Part shown: piece after piece, positions 1-4,839 of the stretch
How the letters are laid out: every line of letters starts with the position of its first letter
Position numbering within the stretch: the first letter of the stretch is position 1
NCBI GenBank assembly: GCA_964569315.1
Contig: CAZMUZ010000133.1
Location: 1-9,893 of the forward strand
Source of the DNA: CADEFF01 sp964569315
Lineage (GTDB): Bacteria > Pseudomonadota > Alphaproteobacteria > Dongiales > Dongiaceae
Reading direction: 5' to 3'
Length of the DNA stretch: 9,893 nucleotides
Made by a program: the position numbers and the translations under genes
The notes under the pieces: model-generated
Database searches by the model: none
The model's input: only the letters and a program-made list of their open reading frames with translations
Told to the model about the DNA's origin: nothing

Positions 1-14
1 CCTAGGAGGCTTTC

Positions 15-65
15 ATGCCTCGCATCCCCTTTTCCCAGGAATGTCGCGATGATCGATCTCTATAG
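15..65 (+). CDS. possible 16-codon upstream ORF overlapping the yfcG-like start
   Basis: A perfect Shine-Dalgarno AGGAGG (4-9) stands five bases before an ATG at 15. This opens the reading frame MPRIPFSQECRDDRSL, which ends in TAG at 63-65. It is out of frame with the downstream gene that starts at 49 and overlaps its first 17 bases, so ribosomes ending here would be placed at that start. This could be a leader peptide that couples translation of the GST-family gene. It could also be chance: the window begins only 14 bases upstream, so the wider context is unseen. No similarity is recognised. Confidence 0.25.
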   Translation: MPRIPFSQECRDDRSL

Positions 66-738
66 CTGGGCCACGCCGAACGGCCACAAGATCCACATCA
101 TGCTGGAAGAAACCGGCCTCGAGTACAACCTCCACGCCGTCGATATCGGGCGCGGCGAGCAGTTCGAGCCGGCATTCCTCGCGATCTCGCCGAACAACCG
201 CATCCCGGCGCTGGTCGACAGCGACGGGCCGGACGGCGAGCCGATCTCGATCTTCGAATCCGGCGCCATCCTTCTCTATCTCGCCGAGAAAAGCGGGAAG
301 TTCATCCCGAAAAACAGGCGCGGGCATTACGAGGTGATGCAATGGCTGATGTGGCAGATGGGCGGGATCGGCCCGATGTTGGGCCAGGTGCATCATTTCC
401 GTGCCTACGCGCCGGAGAAGATCGCCTATGCGATCGACCGCTATACCAACGAGGCGAAGCGGCTCTATGGCGTGCTCGACCGGCGGCTGGCCGACCGGCC
501 CTTCGTCGCCGGCGACTATTCCATCGCCGACATGGCGATCTTCCCCTGGCTGCGCTCGCATGAGCGCCAGGGCGTCACCCTCGCCGACTACGGGAATGTG
601 CAGCGCTGGTTCGACAGCATCGCCGCGCGCCCGGCCGTCGCGCGGGCGGTGCAGCTCCTGACGGAAAAGAGCCGTCCTGTCATGGACGAGAAAACCAGGG
701 AAGTGCTGTTCGGCGCGACCCAGTATCGGCGGCGCTGA
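49..738 (+). CDS. yfcG: YfcG-like glutathione S-transferase / disulfide-bond oxidoreductase
   Basis: This 229-residue cytosolic protein has the two-domain GST fold. It closely resembles the Nu-class/YfcG type, which binds glutathione (two GSH or GSSG in E. coli YfcG) and acts as a disulfide-bond reductase with little classical transferase activity. Visible marks are the N-terminal strand MIDLY followed by TPNGHK, with Thr9 and Asn11 in place of a catalytic Tyr, Ser or Cys. SPNNRIPALVD holds the cis-proline (Pro53), and FESGAILLYLAEK carries Glu70-Ser71, which bind the gamma-glutamyl moiety. The all-helical C-terminal domain has WQMGGIGPMLGQVHHF (about 102-117) and the N-capping box in DYSIADMAIFPW (156-167). 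The start at 49 is supported by AGGA at 37-40 and by alignment with MIDLY of E. coli YfcG. The C-terminus is slightly longer than the 215-residue E. coli protein. The next gene, 120 bp downstream on the same strand, is also likely to handle sulfur compounds. Confidence 0.93.
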   Translation: MIDLYSWATPNGHKIHIMLEETGLEYNLHAVDIGRGEQFEPAFLAISPNNRIPALVDSDGPDGEPISIFESGAILLYLAEKSGKFIPKNRRGHYEVMQWLMWQMGGIGPMLGQVHHFRAYAPEKIAYAIDRYTNEAKRLYGVLDRRLADRPFVAGDYSIADMAIFPWLRSHERQGVTLADYGNVQRWFDSIAARPAVARAVQLLTEKSRPVMDEKTREVLFGATQYRRR

Positions 739-844
739 CGGGCGGAACGGCCTAGCACTCCCTGCGGCAGCATAGGCGCCGTCCGCGGCGGCTTGCTAAG
801 CTCGCCCGAGCGATGCGGCCTGCCTGAGCGGCCGCGCATTCGCG

Positions 845-851
845 AGAGGAG
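845..851 (+). promoter_or_regulatory. Shine-Dalgarno site deciding the start of the PLP enzyme
   Basis: AGAGGAG lies seven bases before the ATG at 859. A longer reading frame could begin at a TTG at 793, but no comparable site precedes it, and the extra 22 residues are unlike the N-terminus of the family. The ATG at 859 is therefore preferred. Confidence 0.7.
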
Positions 852-858
852 CTGCCGC

Positions 859-2007
859 ATGGCGAAGCCGTCCAATCTCAGGCCCGAGACGCTGGCGGCG
901 CAGGCGCTCGGCTGGATCGAGCCGGCGACGCGCGGGGTGGTGCCGCCGATCCATCTCGCCACGACCTTCGAGCGGGACGAAGACTACAGGCTGACCGACG
1001 GCCGCAGCTACATCCGGCCGCATAATCCGACCCTGGAGCAGCCGGAAGCGCTGCTGGCGACGCTCGAAGGCGGTGCGGCGGCGGCCCTCTTCGCCTCGGG
1101 CAACGCCGCCGCGGTCGCCGCCTTCCAGGCGCTGGCGCCGGGCGACCATGTGGTGGCGCCGGCCGTCATGTATTGGGGCCTGCGCCACTGGCTCGTAACC
1201 GAGGGACGGCGCTGGGGCCTTCGCGTGAGCCTCGTCGATGCGACCGATCCGAAGGCGCTTGCTGCCGCCATCGAGCCCGGTACCACCAGGCTCGTCTGGG
1301 TCGAGACGCCGGCCAATCCGGACTGGGGCATCACCGACATCGCCGCCGCGGCCGAGCTCGCCCACAAGGCAGGGGCGCGGCTTGCGGTGGACAACACCGT
1401 CGCGACGCCCGTTCTGACCCGGCCGCTGGCGCTCGGCGCCGACCTCGTCATGCATTCGGCGACGAAATACCTCAACGGCCATAGCGACGTGCTGGGCGGG
1501 GCGCTGGTCACGGCCGCGAAGGATGCGAGCTGGGAGCGGATCCTCGAAATTCGTGCGACCGCGGGCGCGATGCTCGGTTCCTTCGAGGCCTGGCTGCTGC
1601 TGCGCGGCATGCGCACGCTCTTTTTGCGGGTGCGCGCGGCGTCGGCCTCGGCCGACTGCATCGCCCGGCATTTTGCGGCCCATCCGAAGCTCGAGCGCGT
1701 GCTCTATCCGGGCCTGCCGGATCATCCGGGTCACGCGATCGCGCGACGCCAGATGGCGGAGGGTTTCGGCGGTATGCTGTCACTGCGGGTGAAAGGCGGG
1801 GCGCCGGCCGCTCTCAAGCTCGCTTCGCGGGTGCATCTCTGGGCGCGCGCGACCTCGCTCGGCGGACCCGAAAGCCTGATCGAGCACCGCCGGAGCGTGG
1901 AGAGCGCCGACAGCCCCGTCGCGCCGGATCTGCTCCGACTCTCGGTCGGGCTCGAGGATGCGGGCGACCTGATCGCCGACCTCGAGCAGGCGCTGGCGGG
2001 GCTGTAG
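859..2007 (+). CDS. Cys/Met metabolism PLP-dependent (trans-sulfuration) enzyme
   Basis: This 382-residue fold-type I PLP enzyme belongs to the Cys/Met metabolism family (cystathionine gamma-synthase, beta-lyase, gamma-lyase and related sulfhydrylases). Numbering is from the ATG at 859. Conserved features are PPIHLATTF near the N-terminus and the phosphate-binding Y51-x-R53 in YIRPHNPT. LEGGAAAALFASGNAA follows, then ETPANP, the cofactor-ring Asp178 in VDNT, and the Schiff-base Lys203 in SATKYLNGHSD. SLGGPESLIEH lies at 333-343, and the likely carboxylate-binding Arg360 is in LRLSVGLED. Length is normal for the family. The usual YGGT/YGPT motif of the substrate pocket reads YWGLRHW here (Tyr105), and this region helps set specificity. 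The lyase, synthase or sulfhydrylase role therefore cannot be assigned. The bacterial beta-lyase (MetC) group is one reasonable guess. It follows the YfcG-like gene and converges on the C45 gene. Confidence 0.93.
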   Translation: MAKPSNLRPETLAAQALGWIEPATRGVVPPIHLATTFERDEDYRLTDGRSYIRPHNPTLEQPEALLATLEGGAAAALFASGNAAAVAAFQALAPGDHVVAPAVMYWGLRHWLVTEGRRWGLRVSLVDATDPKALAAAIEPGTTRLVWVETPANPDWGITDIAAAAELAHKAGARLAVDNTVATPVLTRPLALGADLVMHSATKYLNGHSDVLGGALVTAAKDASWERILEIRATAGAMLGSFEAWLLLRGMRTLFLRVRAASASADCIARHFAAHPKLERVLYPGLPDHPGHAIARRQMAEGFGGMLSLRVKGGAPAALKLASRVHLWARATSLGGPESLIEHRRSVESADSPVAPDLLRLSVGLEDAGDLIADLEQALAGL

Positions 2008-2010
2008 CCC

Positions 2011-2035
2011 CGCCGTCGCTCAGGGCGCGACGGCG
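2011..2035. terminator. GC-rich hairpin at the convergent gene junction
   Basis: CGCCGTCGC (2011-2019) and GCGACGGCG (2027-2035) form a perfect 9-bp stem around a 7-base loop. The hairpin sits just after the PLP enzyme stop (2005-2007) and over the stop codon of the convergent C45 gene (2020-2022). It could act in both directions. No T-tract follows on either strand, so it is not a textbook intrinsic terminator. It may only protect the 3' ends or impede read-through. Confidence 0.4.
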
Positions 2036-3141
2036 CGGCGCGGGGCGGGCTTCGCGAACTCGTAGGTTGCGAATTCGTGCGAGCAGGGTGCCCCCGGGGC
2101 GACGTGAGCGGCCGGATGCGCGCCCACTTCCCAGATCACGCTCGCGAAGGTGAAGCCGGTCGCCGGCTTGTCGACCCCACGATCCTTGCGACGCGAGACG
2201 GGATCGCGCGGATCGTCCTTGCTGGCGAGCGTCGCCTGGGCGAGCCCCGGATCGATGCGTGCCGCACCGTCGCCGATGCGCCGCTCGACGGCGGCGAGGC
2301 GGTTGCGGCTGTCGCGGCCATGATCGGCCCAGCCGCTCGTCGCCCGCGCCGCGTCCTTGTCGCCGCTCGCGATCGAATGGTTGGTGTGCCAGGCGCGGTT
2401 CGCGACGGGGTAGGGGACCCGCACGGCGCCTGCGGCCGAGCATTCGTAGTCGAGCACGGCGGTCGGATCGGCGAGGATATAGTTCTGGCCGGAAGCATGC
2501 GGCACCGCCTCGATGAAGGCGGCGGCCTCGGCGGCGCTGCGCCGCTCGAGCGCGCCGCGCGCCACGAAGGCGACCGGCAGCCCGTCGCTGCGGTGATTGA
2601 GATCGAGCAGGGTGTTCACGCAGAGCGCGAAGCCGGCGCTGTTCACGCCGCAGAGTCCGACGATGCCCGCCACCGTGAGCACGTAGCTTTCGAGGCCGCG
2701 CGCTTGGTCCTCGATATGGAGCAGGGTCTGAAAACCATCCATCCAGACGCCGAGATCCATGTTCTGGGCGGCAATCGCGCCGTCGGCCGTGAGCGCCCCG
2801 AAGCTGCTGCAGTGATGGCGGCCGAGGAAGGGTTCCGACCACCACCATTCCTCGTCCATGAACTGCGCGGCGAGCACCGCCTCGTAGGGCAGGTTCGATC
2901 CCTCGGCGATGCCTTGCGTCTCCTCGAGCAGCTCGGGGGTCAGGCGCTGGATTGCCGGCAGGAACCGGGTTTCGAGCAGGAACCGCTCGATGAAGCGATC
3001 GGAGGCCATGCCGCAATTGGCTTCGATCTGCGCGCGCCAGCGGGCATCGCGGGCCCGCACGAGCTCGCGCAGCGTTTCGCCATGGGTCCGGCCGCGCTCG
3101 CGCGGGCTGCCGGAAATATCGATGACGGGAAGCGGGGACAT
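2020..3141 (-). CDS. C45-family autoproteolytic acyltransferase/hydrolase (IAT-like)
   Basis: This 373-residue protein resembles peptidase family C45 (acyl-CoA:6-aminopenicillanic acid acyltransferase, Ntn-hydrolase fold). Members cleave themselves just before a cysteine, which then becomes the N-terminal nucleophile for amide hydrolysis or acyl transfer. The likely nucleophile is Cys111 in HHCSSFGALTADGAIAAQNMD, with the family QN-x-D motif at 126-129. Further family marks are GVNSAGFALCVNTLL (165-179) and NRAWHTNHS (248-256). The first 110 residues would be the released propeptide-like chain. They contain IDISGSPRERGRTHGE, typical of the family N-terminus. No signal peptide or membrane helix is apparent. 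The start at 3141 is fixed by AGGAGGAG at 3144-3151. Family substrates vary widely and are mostly unknown in bacteria, so a beta-lactam role should not be assumed. The 62-residue gene lies 132 bp upstream on the same strand. Confidence 0.85.
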   Translation of the reverse strand: MSPLPVIDISGSPRERGRTHGETLRELVRARDARWRAQIEANCGMASDRFIERFLLETRFLPAIQRLTPELLEETQGIAEGSNLPYEAVLAAQFMDEEWWWSEPFLGRHHCSSFGALTADGAIAAQNMDLGVWMDGFQTLLHIEDQARGLESYVLTVAGIVGLCGVNSAGFALCVNTLLDLNHRSDGLPVAFVARGALERRSAAEAAAFIEAVPHASGQNYILADPTAVLDYECSAAGAVRVPYPVANRAWHTNHSIASGDKDAARATSGWADHGRDSRNRLAAVERRIGDGAARIDPGLAQATLASKDDPRDPVSRRKDRGVDKPATGFTFASVIWEVGAHPAAHVAPGAPCSHEFATYEFAKPAPRRAVAP

Positions 3142-3143
3142 CG

Positions 3144-3151
3144 CTCCTCCT
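3144..3151 (-). promoter_or_regulatory. strong Shine-Dalgarno of the C45 gene
   Basis: On the minus strand AGGAGGAG ends two bases before the ATG at 3141. The upstream part of the site (AGGAGG) therefore has a 5-base spacing to the start. This favours the 3141 start over an in-frame upstream codon at 3216, which would add 25 Arg/Pro-rich residues foreign to the family. Confidence 0.7.
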
Positions 3152-3273
3152 CGTTCTACTGGGGCGGCAATTCTGCGCCCGAGGATAGGGGAGCGTCGGG
3201 GACGCGGCAACCGCACGGGGACGTCGGCAGATGGGCCGAACGCCCCGTCGGATCGTCGCGCGGGTCGAGAAGC

Positions 3274-3462
3274 TTAGTGCTGAACGGCGGTGGCGGACAT
3301 CTTCGCAGTGCCGCGCGGCGGAACCAGGGCCATCAGCTCGCGGCGGGCGGTTTCGAGCATCGTCAGTTCGCGCTGGTCTTCGCGGTCGAACACTTCGATG
3401 CAGCTCAGCTTGATCTCGACAAGATCGATCAGCGTCTCGATCGATCGCTTGGTAAGCGTCAT
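3274..3462 (-). CDS. small conserved-looking hypothetical protein (62 aa)
   Basis: This 62-residue protein has no assigned function. It begins MTLTKRSIETLIDLVEIKLS and is mostly predicted amphipathic helix: about residues 5-45 carry regular leucine/isoleucine spacing and alternating charge. A single Cys lies at position 21. A Pro-Arg-Gly break at 49-51 precedes a short polar tail. There is no signal peptide or membrane segment. GGGAG lies seven bases before the ATG at 3462. The frame stays open to an ATG at 3579, but the extra residues are encoded across a terminator-like hairpin and look non-coding. The codon pattern and defined helix argue for a real gene. Small helical proteins of this kind occur in alphaproteobacteria, but I cannot name a family. 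The C45 gene follows downstream, and the divergent 155-residue gene lies upstream across a CtrA-type box. Confidence 0.68.
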   Translation of the reverse strand: MTLTKRSIETLIDLVEIKLSCIEVFDREDQRELTMLETARRELMALVPPRGTAKMSATAVQH

Positions 3463-3479
3463 TGTCCGTCTCCCATCCC

Positions 3480-3501
3480 AAAAAACCCGATGCCTTCGGG
3501 T
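3480..3501 (-). promoter_or_regulatory. terminator-like hairpin in the leader of the 62-aa gene
   Basis: On the minus strand ACCCGA-AGGCA-TCGGGT forms a 6-bp GC-rich stem with a 5-base loop, followed immediately by a run of T (complement of A 3480-3485). This has the form of an intrinsic terminator. It lies just 17 bases before the start codon at 3462, with no minus-strand gene upstream whose transcript it could end. It may attenuate expression of the small gene or modulate access to its ribosome site. The stem is short, so terminator strength is uncertain. Confidence 0.5.
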
Positions 3502-3607
3502 CAGGAGAAAATTGCGCCGGTCCGCTTTAAGGAAAAATGAATCGAAATTGTGGAAAGTTCGTGCCCGAACCTCGCGCATCGCCGCCGCGCCTCCCCGGCT
3601 GTCACGA

Positions 3608-3622
3608 TTAAGTCGCCCTTAA
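3608..3622. promoter_or_regulatory. predicted CtrA binding site (TTAA-N7-TTAA)
   Basis: TTAAGTCGCCCTTAA holds the two TTAA half-sites separated by exactly seven bases. This is the recognition pattern of the alphaproteobacterial response regulator CtrA, and the site is also a perfect 5-bp inverted repeat. TTAA is rare in this GC-rich sequence. The box lies 65 bases before the ATG at 3688 and about 145 bases before the minus-strand start at 3462. It could regulate either gene. A position over a -35 region for the plus-strand gene would fit the way CtrA activates promoters. Binding is inferred from the pattern only. Confidence 0.55.
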
Positions 3623-3687
3623 GTGGCATCAATTAGCCTCGAATTGCCGGCAACAGGGGCAGAAACGCGCGCCGGAAACGGGGTGAA

Positions 3688-4155
3688 ATGTCGAAATTTC
3701 AGATGCGGCAGCGCAACGCTGCCTCGGTGCGGCCGTCGCGGTCGGCTCCGGCGCCGGCGAGCCTGCCCTCGGAACATAGGGGGTTGGGGGATGCGACAGA
3801 CTGTCGCAGCGACCGGGACGCCGGCGACGACGCCAATCCCTTTGGGTTGCCGGGCTATCTGCGGCGGCTTTCCGACAAGATCCTGGCGGCCTTCAACCAT
3901 GCCTACGCGGCCGGGGAGGAGGAAATCGCCTTCCGGCTGCGCGACGCCCTGGTGGCGGCCGAGCAGCAGGCGCGGCTGCAATATCCCGAGCGGCGGGCCG
4001 GTCGGGCGCTGAAGCAGGCCGGGCTCTGGATCGACTACGTCGATGCCAGGAACCGCTATCTGGGCCTGACCCGGGGCGCCCCTGCCGAGCGGGCGACCGT
4101 CGAAGCTGCCGAAGCGGCGATGACCGAGGCCTATCGCGTCTGGAGCGTTGCATGA
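3688..4155 (+). CDS. hypothetical protein (155 aa), CtrA-box promoter
   Basis: This 155-residue protein is not recognised. Residues 1-48 are basic, then Ser/Ala/Pro- and Asp-rich, and probably disordered. Residues 49-110 form the best conserved-looking part. It opens with NPFGLPGYLRRLSDKILAAFNHAY and continues as charged amphipathic helices (EEEIAFRLRDALVAAEQQAR, then RAGRALKQAGLWIDYVDARNRYLGL). Residues 118-155 form a final alanine-rich helix ending YRVWSVA. No signal peptide, membrane segment or cysteine-ligand motif is seen apart from a lone Cys at 39. The start at 3688 is preceded by GGGGTGA at a short spacing. An in-frame start further inside is possible because the first 48 residues are low in complexity. 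The codon third positions are strongly GC-rich, as expected for a true gene. The CtrA-type box upstream suggests control with the cell cycle or motility, which is inference. Confidence 0.7.
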   Translation: MSKFQMRQRNAASVRPSRSAPAPASLPSEHRGLGDATDCRSDRDAGDDANPFGLPGYLRRLSDKILAAFNHAYAAGEEEIAFRLRDALVAAEQQARLQYPERRAGRALKQAGLWIDYVDARNRYLGLTRGAPAERATVEAAEAAMTEAYRVWSVA

Positions 4156-4352
4156 GCGGTCTTCGTCATGGCGCGGCACAACGCCTCCTGAGCCATGCGC
4201 GCAATGCCGGGCGCCGTGCGGAGCGCGCCTATGGCCCCGCCGGCAATGACGCCGATCGTGCGGTCGCCGAAACCGCGACGCCGGCCAAACAGCCGACGGC
4301 AGCGCGCGCGACCGACATTGCCGACCGCTCGAGCAATCCGGAGCGAATCTAG
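4152..4352 (+). CDS. possible small ORF overlapping the 155-aa gene by ATGA
   Basis: The start codon shares ATGA (4152-4155) with the stop of the preceding gene, an arrangement typical of translational coupling. The 66-residue product is Arg/Ala-rich, polar and without a recognisable motif, ending ADRSSNPERI. GC at the third position is roughly 70 percent by hand count, which is compatible with coding but lower than in the certain genes. The opposite strand of the same stretch also reads open (4143-4366) and gives a more ordered peptide, but without a usual start codon. The call is weak. Confidence 0.3.
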   Translation: MSGLRHGAAQRLLSHARNAGRRAERAYGPAGNDADRAVAETATPAKQPTAARATDIADRSSNPERI

Positions 4353-4390
4353 GCCAGCAATTAAGTGTTTCGGTATGCTAGGGGGAAGAG

Positions 4391-4484
4391 TGGCGGAGGG
4401 AGAGGGATTCGAACCCTCGATAGGGATTTAGGTCCCTATAACGGTTTAGCAAACCGCCGCCTTCAGCCACTCGGCCACCCCTCC
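4391..4484 (-). tRNA. tRNA-Ser (anticodon GCU)
   Basis: On the minus strand the gene starts GGAGGGGTGGCCGAGTGG and ends CCCTCCGCCA. The seven-base acceptor arms GGAGGGG and TCCCTCC pair with one G-U. The discriminator is G (4394) and the CCA is encoded (4391-4393). The D-arm, the anticodon arm CGGTTTGCTAAACCG and the T-arm with GGTTCGAATCC are all present. The long variable arm (TATAGGGACCTAAATCCCTA) is a type II feature of serine tRNAs. The anticodon GCU (complement of 4448-4450) reads AGC and AGU serine codons. A strong promoter is placed just upstream. Confidence 0.97.
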
Positions 4485-4534
4485 GCTGAAGAGTGGATCG
4501 CCCCCGCGAAGGGGCCACGGCGTATGCCGGAGCG

Positions 4535-4563
4535 GGTTTAGGGTTCCCACCCCGGTTTGTCAA
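4535..4563 (-). promoter_or_regulatory. sigma-70-type promoter of tRNA-Ser
   Basis: On the minus strand a perfect -35 TTGACA (4558-4563) is followed by a 17-base spacer and the -10 hexamer TAAACC (4535-4540). The bases after it (CGCTCCGGC) form a GC-rich discriminator, as seen at stable-RNA promoters under stringent control. Initiation near 4528 would give a leader of about 44 bases. The leader contains the small hairpin CCCC-TTCG-CGGGG (around 4502-4515) before the mature tRNA 5' end at 4484. Confidence 0.75.
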
Positions 4564-4767
4564 ACTCTATAGGCGTCTGACGGACTCCATGACGCGATCG
4601 TCGCCGCCGCTCGATGCCGGGCGGCGCCGGCGCTGGGCCAGGAGACCTGCCCACAAATCCTGCCGCGCGCTTGCAACTCCTTGCAGCTCCTTATTGCATG
4701 TCATCGTCTCAGCGCCTTGGAAAGTAGCTCCACCGCGCCCGCAGCCGGCCTCTCCTGTCACTTCCTG
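4564..4767. other. intergenic stretch between tRNA promoter and kinase terminator
   Basis: Together with the tRNA leader and the kinase terminator region, this forms the roughly 350-base gap between tRNA-Ser and the kinase gene. Short open frames run through it on both strands (for example 4567-4761 minus, 64 codons), but none has a convincing ribosome site or ordered product. A locally AT-richer patch at about 4670-4700 has near-repeats of CTCCTT and no clear promoter. I see nothing else. Confidence 0.5.
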
Positions 4768-4789
4768 AAAACCCGCTTGGATAAAGCGG
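4768..4789 (-). terminator. intrinsic terminator of the hybrid kinase gene
   Basis: On the minus strand CCGCTT-TATCC-AAGCGG (4789-4773) forms a 6-bp stem with a 5-base loop, followed by GTTTTC. It lies about 50 bases beyond the kinase stop codon (4840-4842), in the right orientation to end that transcript before the tRNA promoter region. The T-run is short, so efficiency may be moderate. Confidence 0.55.
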
Positions 4790-4839
4790 TGCGCTTCATC
4801 GAGCGACGAGGGGGCGACCGGAGGCCCGCGACGACCAGC

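Noticed and set aside
13..561. Minus-strand open frame antisense to the yfcG-like gene
   Set aside because: It has no motif, and the plus strand carries a clear GST fold with conserved residues.
1814..3481. Long minus-strand open frame (555 codons) across the C45 gene and its flanks
   Set aside because: It lies one frame off the C45 gene and across the antisense of the PLP gene end. It is extremely Arg/Pro-rich with no domain, a shadow caused by high GC at third positions.
2077..3540. Plus-strand open frame of 487 codons antisense to the C45 gene
   Set aside because: It is a mirror of a gene with conserved catalytic motifs, and no ribosome site or family signature is seen.
4385..4496. GAAGAGTGG occurs on both sides of the tRNA-Ser gene (4385-4393 and 4488-4496), like att repeats
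   Set aside because: Nine bases is too short, the left copy merges with the tRNA 3' end, and no integrase or island genes lie nearby.
4567..4761. Minus-strand 64-codon frame between the tRNA and the kinase
   Set aside because: There is no ribosome site or ordered product, and it overlaps the region just upstream of the tRNA promoter.
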